A stretch of DNA of 64,000 nucleotides from Rubrivirga litoralis (lineage in GTDB: Bacteria > Bacteroidota > Rhodothermia > Rhodothermales > Rubricoccaceae): positions 1 through 64,000 of the forward strand of contig NZ_JAVRHT010000003.1 of NCBI RefSeq assembly GCF_031846415.1, given 5' to 3'. A model generated the notes under the pieces. It had not been told where the DNA came from, made no database searches, and was given only the letters and a program-made list of their open reading frames with translations. Each line of letters opens with the position of its first letter. Position 1 is the stretch's first letter. The translations under genes were made by a program, and so were the position numbers. Positions 8,346 through 17,449 of this stretch are shown here, piece after piece.

Positions 8346-9748
8346 TCCACGCGGACGGGGTCGGCGGGCTCCGGCAGCTCCAGCCGCTGGCCGGAGCCGG
8401 CGTTAAAGCGGTCCATCCGCTCGCGGACGTCCTCGCGCTCCTGGCGGAGCAGCGAGCGCGGGAGCTCGCCGGCCTGGCGCGTGCGGAGGTCGTCGACGAC
8501 GCGGGCCTGGAGGACCACGATGAGCTCCTTTTTCGTCACCTGCTTCTGCTTGTACGAGAACAGGTACTTCAGGATCGGGATGTCCTTGAGGATGGGCACG
8601 CCGCTCCGCGTGAAGCTCTCCTCCTGCGAGGTCAGCCCGCCGATCGCGCGCATCTCGCCGGAGAGCAGCGGGATCTGGGTCGTCGTCGAGTTCTTGTTGA
8701 TCGCGATCCCGAACGCCGACGGCGTCCCCGACGACTTCTCGACGTTGACGTCGAGGTGGATAAACTCGACCGGCGCGCCCTCGCGCTCGTCGACGATGAG
8801 CGTGGGGAGCGCGTTGATGATGACGCCGGTCGAGACGAACGACGAGACCGTGTTGCCCGAGAAGTCGCGGAGGTTGATCGGGATGTCCTGGCCGCTCTGG
8901 ATCTTGGCCGTCTCGCCGCTCTGGACGGTGGTGAACGGAGCCGCGATCGTCTGGCCGAACCCCTCCTGCTCGAGGTAGCGGAACAGGTTGAGCAGGAACG
9001 AGAGCTCGATCCGGTCGGACGAGACCTCGAGGAACCCGTCGAGCGCGTCGAAAAAGGTCCCGCCGTCGACGTAGAACGTGGGCCGAGCGCCCGCGTTGCC
9101 GGCCTGCTCGCCGCCGCCGCCCCCGACGCCGCCGCCCTGCCCGCCGCCCGCCCCGCCCTGCCCGGCCGCCTGGCCGAAGAGGGCGGCCCAGTTGGTCCCG
9201 ACCTCGCGCGAGCGGCTCGTGTTGAGCTCGAAGATGATGGCGTCGATGCGGATCTCGCGCGTGTCGGCCGTCGCCGGGAGCGTGGAGGCCGCCGCCGCGA
9301 CCGGCCCGGCCGCCCCGATCGGCGTGGCCACCTGTCCGTCCGATGTCGTCGCCACGACGGCCGGGTCGGTCACGATGAAGTAGCCGTCGGACTCGGCAAA
9401 GTCCAGCCCGCCGCGGTCGAGCACGAGCTCGAAGGCGTCCACAAAGTGGACGCCGCTGAGCGAGACGCCGATGGCGTCCTGGCGGTCGAGCGGGTCGACC
9501 ACGCGCTTGCCGGTCACGCGGAAAAACGTCGGGTTGACGAGCCGGAGGAACTGGTCCATCGGCGTCGACGCCGGGAACGAGACGAGCTCGGCCGGGGGCA
9601 CGTATCCGCGGACGAGCTCGCTGGCCTGGGCATGCGCCGCGGGCGCCCCGAGGGTCGGGAGCGCGAGGGCCGCCAGGAGCGCGGCCCCGAGCAGGGACGG
9701 CGAGGCCAGCGCCAGGAGGCGTCGGGGGCGGGGGGCGGGGTGGGTCAT
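8339..9748 (-). CDS. pilQ: PilQ/GspD-like outer-membrane secretin
   Basis: This 469-residue protein should form the outer-membrane ring of a type IV pilus or type II secretion-like machine. A signal peptide ends near AHAQA (about residue 42). One N0/STN-like domain follows (about 60-130, including VSLSGVHFVDAFELVL), then a Gly-rich linker (about 190-220). The secretin domain shows IAAPFTTVQSGETAKIQSG and the C-terminal signature VPILKDIPILKYLF then KKELIVVLQARVV. It is short for a secretin, with a single N-domain before the barrel. It is the last gene of the pilus-like operon, directly after the PilO-PilP fusion, the position pilQ has in classical pilMNOPQ operons. Confidence 0.9.
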   Translation of the reverse strand: MTHPAPRPRRLLALASPSLLGAALLAALALPTLGAPAAHAQASELVRGYVPPAELVSFPASTPMDQFLRLVNPTFFRVTGKRVVDPLDRQDAIGVSLSGVHFVDAFELVLDRGGLDFAESDGYFIVTDPAVVATTSDGQVATPIGAAGPVAAAASTLPATADTREIRIDAIIFELNTSRSREVGTNWAALFGQAAGQGGAGGGQGGGVGGGGGEQAGNAGARPTFYVDGGTFFDALDGFLEVSSDRIELSFLLNLFRYLEQEGFGQTIAAPFTTVQSGETAKIQSGQDIPINLRDFSGNTVSSFVSTGVIINALPTLIVDEREGAPVEFIHLDVNVEKSSGTPSAFGIAINKNSTTTQIPLLSGEMRAIGGLTSQEESFTRSGVPILKDIPILKYLFSYKQKQVTKKELIVVLQARVVDDLRTRQAGELPRSLLRQEREDVRERMDRFNAGSGQRLELPEPADPVRVDQ

Positions 9749-9846
9749 GGTCGGGGAGGTGGGCCGGCAGACGTACGTATCGGCGGGCCGGGGGGCGGGT
9801 AAAGCGCCGTCGCGTCGGGCGGGGCGGGGGCGGGGCGGTCGGCCTC

Positions 9847-11061
9847 TCAGCGGCGGGCGCCCCCGGACTGACGGATCATCTCGTTCAGCTCGTCGACCGT
9901 CCGGCCCCGCGAGCTCTGGCTGGGCGCTGGGGCCGCCCCGCCCCGGAGGCGCCGGAGCATCTCGGCCTCGCCGGTCGAGACGCCGACGCGCTCCTGGCTG
10001 GGCGAGGAGCGCGCGGGCGAGGAGGCCGGGTAGAGGCCGGCGGCGTCGGCCTCGGGCGTGCCCGGCGCCGGCGGCGCCTCGTCGAGCGTCGGACCGGGCA
10101 CGACCTCGCCGAGCCGGGGCGGGGCACGGTCGAAAAACTGGCGGTAGCGCGGCTCGGTCTCGAGCTCGAGCGTGACCCGGTCGCGGACGCCGCCGCGGTT
10201 GAGGTCGACCGTCACGCGGGCCTCCTGCGGGTCCACGTTGGCGATCCGCCCGAGGTAGACGCGGTCGCCGGCCCGGAGCTGGCGGAGCTCGCCGCCCCGC
10301 TCGAACACGGCCGCCCCGCCCACGACGCTCACGAGGGCGTCGGCGCCGACCTCGACGAGGTCGTCGACGTTGGCCGGCAGCGCGTCGAGGACGAACGGGA
10401 AGAACGGGTTGACGGCCACGCGGCGGGCCGGGAACGCCTCGGGCGGCGGCTCGACGGCGCCCTCCGGTGCGCTCACGTCGCGGTCCGACGAGAAGAAGGC
10501 GTCGACGGTCATTGAGAACGAGGCCAGAACCGTCTCGCGGCCCGGCGACGCCTCCCGCCCGTACGACTCCTCGGTCGCCCCGACCGTCACCACAGACTTG
10601 TCGATCGAGAGGTCGCGCACCTTGTAGAGCGCCCGGCTGTTCTCGAGGTGCCACAGGAAACCGAACAGGCTCTCGAAGTACGCCTCGCCCGTCACCTGGT
10701 AGGTGTACGACGAGGCCGCCGCGCCCGGCGTCACGCCGACGAGCGAGAGGTCGAAGCGGTGGAAGCCGCGCGCCGAGAGCGCGTTGAGGTAGGCCACGAC
10801 GTCGGCCGACGAGAGGGACGACGGGAGCACCTTGTAGCGGGCGTTCCACCGGGCGAGCGTGGCCGCGGCCTCCTCGCTCGCGGCCGTCTCCTGGAGCAGG
10901 AGCGACTCGACCTCGGCGTCGCGGTTCTCGATGGCCTCGATGTCGGCCTCGATGGCGTCGATCTCGGCGGGCTGCACCCGCTTCGTCACGTAGTACCCCC
11001 CGCCGACGGCGACGGCCAGAAAGGCGGAGAGGATGAGCGTGTTGAGGACCTGGTTCGACAT
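9847..11061 (-). CDS. PilO-PilP fusion, inner-membrane alignment protein
   Basis: This 404-residue protein has one membrane segment (about residues 7-25) and a short coiled coil (30-70). A PilO-like region follows (about 70-200, with YKVLPSSLSSADVVAYLNAL and YLESLFGFL-type sequence). From about residue 218 it continues with a PilP-like module: NPFFPFVLDAL, then ALVSVVGGAAVF, then RAGDRVYLGRIANVD. The tail is a Pro/Ser-rich, probably flexible segment. In classical systems PilO and PilP are separate and bridge PilMN to the secretin. Here one polypeptide may do both jobs. The start ATG follows a CACCCCGCCCGAC leader. Confidence 0.8.
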   Translation of the reverse strand: MSNQVLNTLILSAFLAVAVGGGYYVTKRVQPAEIDAIEADIEAIENRDAEVESLLLQETAASEEAAATLARWNARYKVLPSSLSSADVVAYLNALSARGFHRFDLSLVGVTPGAAASSYTYQVTGEAYFESLFGFLWHLENSRALYKVRDLSIDKSVVTVGATEESYGREASPGRETVLASFSMTVDAFFSSDRDVSAPEGAVEPPPEAFPARRVAVNPFFPFVLDALPANVDDLVEVGADALVSVVGGAAVFERGGELRQLRAGDRVYLGRIANVDPQEARVTVDLNRGGVRDRVTLELETEPRYRQFFDRAPPRLGEVVPGPTLDEAPPAPGTPEADAAGLYPASSPARSSPSQERVGVSTGEAEMLRRLRGGAAPAPSQSSRGRTVDELNEMIRQSGGARR

Positions 11062-11142
11062 GTCGGGCGGGGTGGTCGGTCGCCGGGGGCGGGGTCGGGC
11101 GGGGCGGAGGAGTCTCTTGCTCGGCTCGGGCGGGGCGGGGCG

Positions 11143-13575
11143 CTACGGGCTGGGCGGCGCGGCGTCGGGGGCCGGCGCGTCCAGGCCGCGGAGCGGCTCG
11201 GGCGCCGCCCGTTCGAGGTCGGCCTCGGCCCGTGCGCGGAGCACGCGCGAGACCTGCGGGAGCTCGGGCGGCTGCGTAAACCGGAGCCGGTAGGCGTAGA
11301 CCGGGAAGCCGCGGATGTCCTGGTAGGTGACCTCCTCGATCGTCGCGCCCAGCCGCTGGGCCAGCCCGACGACCCGGCCGCGCTCGGTCGCGAAGCCGGC
11401 GAGCGAGACGTCCGCCCCGCCCGGCTCCCACTGCTCGATCCACGCCCCGCCCGTGGCCGCGGCCGCGCGCGTGGTGCGGAGCAGGGTCTGCGTCCAGCGG
11501 TCGGTGTCGAGAAGCAGCGAGTCGAGGGCGACGAGCGAGGCCGTGAGGCTCGCTTGGCGGAGGCGGAGGCTGTCGATTCGGGCCTGGAGCGCCGGGGCCG
11601 AGAGCCGGGCCTCGGGCGGGAACTCGGCCAGCCGCTGCTCGGCGTCGGCGATGTGCCCCTCCTGCGAGACATAGAGGTAGCTGAAGTAGAGCACGCTCAT
11701 AAACAGGACGGCGGCGACCACGAGCGTGTGCCAGCCGACCGAGAACTCGACGCGGCGGGACCGCTTGCGGAGCGCGTCGGGGAGCAGGCTCGCGTCGTCG
11801 AACGGGCTCCGCTTCGCCGTGCTCAGGTGGCCGGCGAGCGCGGCCCCGGCGGCGCCGACGAGGACGGGCGCGAGCGGCCCGTAGGGGCCGACGAGCCCGA
11901 ACCGGGCCAGCCCCTCGCGGAGCGTCTCGATGCGGGCGTCGGGGTAGAAGGCGGCGAACCCCTGGACGAGCTCCTTTTCGCGCTCCTCCGACGCCACGAC
12001 CACGTTGTGGACCACGCCGACGCCCTGGACGTCCTGCTGGAGGAGCACGCGCGAGCACACCGTGTCCGGCCCGTCGAGGGCGGTCACCGACTGCATCTTC
12101 TCGTAGTGCCGGACCCGGTCGCCCGAGAGCAGGAGGACGACCGTGTCCTCGGCGCCCACGCGCACGAGCGCCGTGTTCTCGCCGGGCTCCGGGGCCAGCG
12201 TCATCCGCACGAGCCCGACGAGCAGCGGGACCTCGGCCTCGATCGTGCGGAACGACGTCTTGCGGTGCGCGCTCTGCTCGCGGAGCATGGCGAGCGACTC
12301 GGCGACCGGCTCGGTCGGCTCGGGCACGACGGCGAGGTAGCGGCGCGTCCGGTCGCGGGGCGTCATGGGCACGAACGCGACCCGGTCGCGGTCGACGCCG
12401 GCGCTGAGCTCGGGGAGCCGTTCGAGGAGCCGCTCGCGCTTGACCGGCGCCGAGCCGGCCGCCTCGGGCGGGGCGGGCGCGTCGGCCGCCTCCCCCTTTT
12501 TCTTTTTGTCCCGGTCCTTCCGCTTGTCCTTCTGCTCCGGCGGCACCTCGACCTCGACGTACTCGACGTCCGGGGCGCCGACGGCGAAGGCGAGGGCGGG
12601 GCGGCCGAACCCGGCCGAGGCGCACTCTTCGAGGATGTCGCGGACCTCGAACACGATGGGCTGAACCGACGGCCCGACCCCGCCGACGGCGTCGGGCTCG
12701 AAGCCGCCGCCCAGGCCGCCGTCGAGCCCGTCGTCGAGGCCGGCGAACTCGGCCGAAAAGTCGATCTCCGCGGCCGCCTCGAACTGGACCGACACGTCGC
12801 CGTCGGCGACGTCGTCGAACAGGAGCTCGTCGGAGCCCGGGACGTCGTCGGGCGAGAGGGCGAGGCCGCCCGCGAGGTCGCCGCCCTCGCTCCGGTGGCG
12901 GACGAACTGGCGGAGCGGCTCGTAGCCTCCGTCCGCCGGGCGGACGAGGAGGCCGTAGACCTTGGCCGGCGTGACGTGGAGGCCGAGGACGAGGTCGTCC
13001 TTGGCGCGCCTCTTCGGGGCCGGCCGCGCCCCGCCCCGCTCGGGCGCGCGCTCGGCCGGCGGCCCGGCCACGGGGCCGGCGCTGATGGTGGCGGCCTCGG
13101 CGAACGAGACGTCGTAGGCGTCCGGGGCCTCCGCCCCGCCCTCGTCGGGCGCGTCGAACGGGGACCCGAACGTCGGCGCGCCGGCGGCCGGAGCGTTGCC
13201 CGCCCCGCCCGGAGCCGCGGGCGGGGCGGAGCCGCCCTCGGGGAGCGCGGCTCCAAACGAGGGGGCGTCAAACTCTGCGGTCTCGAAGGCCGTCGCCCCG
13301 AAGGCGGCAGCGCCGAACCCGGCGTCCTCGAAGCCCTCTACGTCGAGCACCTCGCCCCCGGAGCCCGCCCCGCCAAAGTCGCCGAGGTCGCCGAACGCCG
13401 GGACGTCGGCGGCCGACGCGTCGAGCGCGGGCACGTCGTCGGGGAGCGGCTCGAACGCCCACCCCTCGGGAGCGGCGCCCTCGGGGGCGCCCGCGGAGGC
13501 CGCCCCGCCCAGGCCGTCGTCGGGGGCGGGGCCGTCGTCGGCGCCGTCGTCGGGGAAGATCATGGAGTCGCTCAT
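11143..13575 (-). CDS. PilM-PilN fusion with disordered acidic N-terminus
   Basis: This 810-residue protein opens with about 190 residues of Asp/Phe/Ala/Pro-rich low-complexity sequence. A PilM-like actin-fold ATPase region follows from about residue 194 (DLVLGLHVTPAKVYGLLV) to 590. A single membrane segment lies at about 612-635, and a periplasmic coiled coil and PilN-like domain run from 641 to the end (LRLRQASLTASLVALDSLL, then YAYRLRFTQ). PilM normally binds the cytoplasmic N-terminus of PilN, so fusing them makes that contact permanent. The acidic N-terminus could be a flexible docking arm; that is a guess. It is followed by the PilO-PilP fusion gene. Confidence 0.82.
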   Translation of the reverse strand: MSDSMIFPDDGADDGPAPDDGLGGAASAGAPEGAAPEGWAFEPLPDDVPALDASAADVPAFGDLGDFGGAGSGGEVLDVEGFEDAGFGAAAFGATAFETAEFDAPSFGAALPEGGSAPPAAPGGAGNAPAAGAPTFGSPFDAPDEGGAEAPDAYDVSFAEAATISAGPVAGPPAERAPERGGARPAPKRRAKDDLVLGLHVTPAKVYGLLVRPADGGYEPLRQFVRHRSEGGDLAGGLALSPDDVPGSDELLFDDVADGDVSVQFEAAAEIDFSAEFAGLDDGLDGGLGGGFEPDAVGGVGPSVQPIVFEVRDILEECASAGFGRPALAFAVGAPDVEYVEVEVPPEQKDKRKDRDKKKKGEAADAPAPPEAAGSAPVKRERLLERLPELSAGVDRDRVAFVPMTPRDRTRRYLAVVPEPTEPVAESLAMLREQSAHRKTSFRTIEAEVPLLVGLVRMTLAPEPGENTALVRVGAEDTVVLLLSGDRVRHYEKMQSVTALDGPDTVCSRVLLQQDVQGVGVVHNVVVASEEREKELVQGFAAFYPDARIETLREGLARFGLVGPYGPLAPVLVGAAGAALAGHLSTAKRSPFDDASLLPDALRKRSRRVEFSVGWHTLVVAAVLFMSVLYFSYLYVSQEGHIADAEQRLAEFPPEARLSAPALQARIDSLRLRQASLTASLVALDSLLLDTDRWTQTLLRTTRAAAATGGAWIEQWEPGGADVSLAGFATERGRVVGLAQRLGATIEEVTYQDIRGFPVYAYRLRFTQPPELPQVSRVLRARAEADLERAAPEPLRGLDAPAPDAAPPSP

Positions 13576-13600
13576 CGGCGTGGGGCGGGGCGGGGCGGCG

Positions 13601-15004
13601 CTAGCGGCCCTGCATGAGTTGCTGGAAGCGACGCTTGTTGTTGCTGTACTGGAGCCCGGTCTCGGGCGTGATCTTGCGCTCGCGCGCGAGCCGGTAGAGG
13701 TCCTGCTCGAGCGTGGTCATCCCCTGCCGGCCGCCCTCCCACATCATCTGGTAGATCTCGCCCGTGTTGTTGTTGTGGATGGCCGCCTTGACCGACGCCG
13801 TCACCCACAGGACCTCCTTGGCGAGCACGCGGCCGCCGCCGATCTTCGGCGGCAGCTTCTGCGAGACCACGCAGTTCAGGACGTCGCCCAGCCGCGAGCG
13901 CACGCGCTCCTGCTCGAAGGGTGGGTACTCGGCCACGATGCGGTCGATGGACTCGACGGCGCTCGCGGTGTGGAGCGTCGAGAACACCTTGTGCCCGGTG
14001 TCGGCCGCCTCGATGGCCGAGTCGATGGTCTCGGGGTCGCGCATCTCCCCGATCATGATGATGTCGGGGTCCTGGCGGAGCGCCTGGCTCACGCCCACCT
14101 TGAACGACGGCACGTCGGGGCCGACCTCGCGGTGCCGCACGATGCACCGGGCGGGGTGGTGGACGTACTCGAGCGGCTTGGCGATGATGACGATGTGGCC
14201 GTCGAAGTCCTGGTTGTTCGCGTCGATGACGGCGTCGAGCGTCGTCGACTTGCCCGAGCCCGTGACGCCGGTCACGAGGGCCAGCCCGGACCGGACGTTC
14301 GAGAACAGGAGGCCGCGCTGGATGACGGGGTGGAACCCCAGCGACTCCAGCCCGCGCACCGTCTCGTTCACGGCGCGCAGACACACGCCGAGGTGCTGGT
14401 TGTCGAAGTAGGCCGTCGAGCGGAACCGCTTGCGGGCGCCGTCCTCGCCCTCGACCTGGTACGAGAAGTCGGCCGACTGGGCGGCCCACAAGTCGCCCAG
14501 CTGGCGGTCGGAGAGGAGGTTGAGGATGAGGAGGTCGACCTCGTCGTTGGAGGCGATGCCGAGCTCGAAGTGCGGCGTCTTCTCGCCATCGACCCGGTAC
14601 CACACGCGGCCCGACGTGGCCGGCCCGCCCATGTCGAGGTCCGACGCCTCCATGCCGTGCATCCGCGCCGCGTACTGGTCCACGACGTCGCGCATGGCCC
14701 CGCGGTGCTCGGTCGGCAGGCGCCCCACGGCCTCGGCGTAGAACTTGAGCCGGTCCTCGCCGGCCAGCAGCCGCGGGGCCGACCGCGCGACCTGGCGGAC
14801 GAAGGGCGGGATCCGCTGGAACCCGTCGGCGTCGACGCCGGCCGAGGGAGCGGCGCCCAGGCCGGCGGCGCCCGGGCCGGCCGCCGGCGCCGTCCAAACG
14901 GGGGTCGTGCCGGGCAGGGCTCCGGGCACGGCGCCGGCCGCAGCGTGGGGCGGGGCGGGGGGCGCGTCGGCGAGCTCGCGGGGGGAGAACGGGGAGGGCG
15001 TCAC
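13601..15004 (-). CDS. PilT-like hexameric ATPase with altered Asp box
   Basis: This protein of about 467 residues belongs to the PilT/GspE secretion ATPase superfamily, which powers pilus assembly, retraction or secretion. It has Walker A GVTGSGKSTT (about 246-255), Walker B IIMIGEMRD (about 315-323) and the His box STLHT (342-346). After Walker B the sequence follows PilT closely (QERVRSRLGDVLNCVVSQKL). The Asp box, normally IEDPIE in PilT, reads IAKPLEYVHH here, losing the acidic pair. The N-terminus is Pro/Ala-rich. I chose the GTG that follows a run of C-rich boxes; no ATG exists before residue 104. The PilM-PilN gene follows after a 25-base gap. Confidence 0.88.
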   Translation of the reverse strand: MTPSPFSPRELADAPPAPPHAAAGAVPGALPGTTPVWTAPAAGPGAAGLGAAPSAGVDADGFQRIPPFVRQVARSAPRLLAGEDRLKFYAEAVGRLPTEHRGAMRDVVDQYAARMHGMEASDLDMGGPATSGRVWYRVDGEKTPHFELGIASNDEVDLLILNLLSDRQLGDLWAAQSADFSYQVEGEDGARKRFRSTAYFDNQHLGVCLRAVNETVRGLESLGFHPVIQRGLLFSNVRSGLALVTGVTGSGKSTTLDAVIDANNQDFDGHIVIIAKPLEYVHHPARCIVRHREVGPDVPSFKVGVSQALRQDPDIIMIGEMRDPETIDSAIEAADTGHKVFSTLHTASAVESIDRIVAEYPPFEQERVRSRLGDVLNCVVSQKLPPKIGGGRVLAKEVLWVTASVKAAIHNNNTGEIYQMMWEGGRQGMTTLEQDLYRLARERKITPETGLQYSNNKRRFQQLMQGR

Positions 15005-15271
15005 GGGGGCGGGGCGGGGTGGCGGCCGGGGGCGCAAGGACTGCGCCGCGCCGGCGGCGGGCGCGGAGGTGGCCCGTGGGGTATCGCCGCCCCGCCCGGC
15101 GGCCCGCGCCGCGCCCCTCTGGCGGGTCGATCGGTAACGCGGGCCTTCCGAAACCACCCCCTGGGCGGGGCGGCGCTCGCGGGGCACCGCCCCGCCCGGG
15201 CTCGCCCCGCTCCCGGCACCGCCCCGCTCAGGCCACCAGCGCGGCGCTGCGCGTCCGGCCGGCGACCGACG

Positions 15272-15301
15272 CCGCCCCGCCCGAGCGTGCGGGCGGGGCG
15301 G
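15272..15301. repeat. Perfect inverted G/C-box pair inside the pilus operon
   Basis: CCGCCCCGCCCG (15272-15283) is repeated as its exact complement at 15290-15301 with a six-base loop. It lies in the 367-base leader between the pilin-like gene and the ATPase gene, a stretch otherwise filled with further boxes and without a gene. Confidence 0.7.
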
Positions 15302-15313
15302 TCCGTACGGCGC

Positions 15314-15347
15314 GGGGGGCGGCCGGACGCGAGTCCAGCCGCCCCCC
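15314..15347 (-). terminator. Strong 15-bp stem-loop after the pilin-like gene
   Basis: GGGGGGCGGCCGGAC (15314-15328) pairs with 15333-15347 with a single G-T pair around a four-base loop. It lies 24 bases beyond the stop of the minus-strand pilin-like gene. With no T-tract it may act as a processing or attenuation hairpin that separates the surface-protein genes from the machinery genes. Confidence 0.6.
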
Positions 15348-15371
15348 GTGGGCGTCGGCGGCGGGGCAGGG

Positions 15372-16667
15372 TCAGCTCCCGCCGAGCCTCCCGCTGCCCG
15401 GGGTCGTGGCGACGACGTCGCACGGCTTGGACGCCGGGGTGACTTCGACGAAGATGACCTGGTCGCTAAAGTCGGCGGGGCGGCCCGTGTCGCGGAGGTC
15501 GTGGAAGCCGTCCGGCCCGTTGACATCGCTCACAACGTAGCCCCTCGGCCCGTTCTCGACGATCCGGATCTTCCGGTTGTCGTTCCAGCCGTCGCCCTTG
15601 CCGTCGCCGTCGGTGTCGTACCCGAACCGCTTGGTGGCCCAGAGGCTCCTGTTCGGGTCGTCGTAGCCGGCGTCGTCGGGGCCGAGGTTCCAGTCGGGGA
15701 TGTCCTCGAACGAGATCCGCCAGCGCTGGCGGTTGTTGGGGTCCGTCTCGACCATGCCCCACGGGGCCTCCTGCGGGTCGCCGTCGCGGAGGGCCGTCCC
15801 GTCGAGCGCCCAATGCGTCCACGCCCAGTCGTCGGGGCGGTACGTGTACCGGGCCATCTCGGCGGCGAGGCGCTCAGCGCCGTAATCGGGGTTCTCGCCG
15901 GTCGGGTCCTTCTTCGCGAGCAGGGCCGAGGCCGACGCCATGCGGAGCCTGGGGTGGTGGGTCGGCCGCGTCCCGCCGCGGCCGCATCGGTCGTCGACGC
16001 CGATCGCGAAGTTCATCTGGGTCCCGGGCTGGAGCAGGACCTCGTAGCCCGTGTTCCGCTCGCCGTTCCGGTCATTGCCCGGGGCGTAGACCATCTCGGG
16101 GGGCAGCGCCGCGCCCGCCACGGTCCGCTGGAGGAAGATGGCGGAGCAGTACCCGGCTCGCGAGTCGACAAACTGGATCTTGAGCTCGCTGCACTGCGTG
16201 CTGCTCGGGTCCACCTGGAGGACGTTGACGGAGTGCGACTCGTTGATCTTGTGCGTCTTCGAGACGGGGCGGTCGCCGGCCTGGTAGCCGAACGTGCCCG
16301 CCGCGTAGATGTCGATCCCGTTGCCGCCGTCCACGCTGGCCTCGACCACGTAGGTGCCGTCGAGCATCTCGCCGGTCCGGCGCGCGCAGATGGGCTTGCC
16401 GTTGGCGCACTGCTCGTCCTCCGGCACCCTCGCGCTCTCGATCCGGGTGCCGAAGTCGAGGAGCGCCTGGTCGATGTCGGTCCCGTGGCGGTTGACGTCG
16501 GCGACGCCGGCGTTGTACGCCGAGCGAGCGATCTCGCGGGCGATCACGTCGGCTTCGTACACGCCCTGTGTAGCGGACGCCCTGACGTCGGCTTCTTTGG
16601 CGGTGAAAAAGATCGTGGCGCCGGCGATGCCGAAGGCGGACACGAGGAGGAGGGACACTTTACCCAT
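15372..16667 (-). CDS. Pilin-like secreted surface protein, 431 residues
   Basis: The protein begins with one hydrophobic helix (MGKVSLLLVSAFGIAGATIFF), consistent with a pilin-like or PilX-type membrane anchor. About 400 extracytoplasmic residues follow, with several cysteines (CANGKPIC, STQC, GYC, DRC) and calcium-loop-like DTDGDGKGDGWNDN near residue 375. No family is recognisable beyond this. Its place directly before the PilT-like ATPase, and the similar architecture of the next two genes, argue that it is a minor pilin or a pilus-borne adhesin of this system. Confidence 0.6.
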   Translation of the reverse strand: MGKVSLLLVSAFGIAGATIFFTAKEADVRASATQGVYEADVIAREIARSAYNAGVADVNRHGTDIDQALLDFGTRIESARVPEDEQCANGKPICARRTGEMLDGTYVVEASVDGGNGIDIYAAGTFGYQAGDRPVSKTHKINESHSVNVLQVDPSSTQCSELKIQFVDSRAGYCSAIFLQRTVAGAALPPEMVYAPGNDRNGERNTGYEVLLQPGTQMNFAIGVDDRCGRGGTRPTHHPRLRMASASALLAKKDPTGENPDYGAERLAAEMARYTYRPDDWAWTHWALDGTALRDGDPQEAPWGMVETDPNNRQRWRISFEDIPDWNLGPDDAGYDDPNRSLWATKRFGYDTDGDGKGDGWNDNRKIRIVENGPRGYVVSDVNGPDGFHDLRDTGRPADFSDQVIFVEVTPASKPCDVVATTPGSGRLGGS

Positions 16668-16714
16668 GGAAATAGGAGGTTCGTGAAATGGAGCGGGGCT
16701 GGGCGGGGTGGGCG

Positions 16715-17437
16715 CTAGAAGGGGCGCAGCTCGATGGTCGTCGCCCAGTGCAGCCCCTCCTTGGGGACCAGCCGGGCGCGGTGGAGCGGGAAGAGCGTGG
16801 GCACGACCGTGAACTGGAGGCGGGCGTAGTCAGCCTTGTGCGCGTAGTCGTCGGCGTGGCCAGGCGTCAGGTCGTCGAACTCGCGGCCCTGGCTGTCGAG
16901 GGGCTGAACCTGAAAGTGGCGGAGGCCAACGGGCGCCTGGTAGCTGGGCGTCGGGACCGGGGCGGGGCGGGAGCCGGCCAGCCACGTTTTGGACTCGGGG
17001 TTGTACAGGCCGCTCAGCGAGTCGCGCCGGAGCCGGTACACCGGGATGCGGACGTCGTCCGCGGGCGTATCGCCCTTCTCGACGACGGCCCGGGTCTCGG
17101 TGTCCGGCACGAGCCGGTACGAGATCTCGACGCGGCGGACGGCGCCGTCGGACTGGACCTCGCTGTTGTAGTGGAACGTGAAGGCCTCGGTGAACTTGAC
17201 GCCGCCCTCGGGGCGGGTCTTCATCGAGAACCGCCCGCGCTCCTGGCCGAACCGGGACCCCAGCTTGACCACGTCGTCTTCGAGCCACTCGCCGAAGGCG
17301 AGCGCCTGGGCCTTTGCCGAGTAGACGGAGATCCGCTCGATCGACGCCTGCCGGTTGTTGATCTGCTGCGCCATCATCGCCACCGTGAGGATGGCGGCGA
17401 CGACCGAGGCGATCATGTGGTCGAGGATGAACTGCAT
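16715..17437 (-). CDS. Pilin-like protein (PilW/PilX-like), 240 residues
   Basis: An N-terminal hydrophobic helix (HMIASVVAAILTVAMMAQQI) is followed by a soluble domain. This part (about residues 30-240) contains beta-rich stretches such as VKFTEAFTFHYNSEV and AVRRVEISYRLV, similar in layout to minor pseudopilins. No prepilin peptidase site of the classical Gly-Phe-Thr-Leu-x-Glu type is visible, so processing is unclear. The ATG directly follows a CCGCCCCGCCC leader. It lies 12 bases after the coiled-coil protein gene, which implies one transcript. Confidence 0.62.
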   Translation of the reverse strand: MQFILDHMIASVVAAILTVAMMAQQINNRQASIERISVYSAKAQALAFGEWLEDDVVKLGSRFGQERGRFSMKTRPEGGVKFTEAFTFHYNSEVQSDGAVRRVEISYRLVPDTETRAVVEKGDTPADDVRIPVYRLRRDSLSGLYNPESKTWLAGSRPAPVPTPSYQAPVGLRHFQVQPLDSQGREFDDLTPGHADDYAHKADYARLQFTVVPTLFPLHRARLVPKEGLHWATTIELRPF

Positions 17438-17449
17438 GGGCGGGGCGGT

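Noticed and set aside
8339..12625. A 4.3-kb open frame on the minus strand that includes the secretin and runs on upstream.
   Set aside because: Upstream of the secretin start it only shadows the PilO-PilP and PilM-PilN genes in another frame; sequence there is Arg/Pro/Gly-rich low complexity.
10648..13617. A 989-codon plus-strand frame across the pilus genes.
   Set aside because: Low-complexity Arg/Gly/Asp mirror of the PilMN fusion and PilOP fusion, with no recognisable fold.
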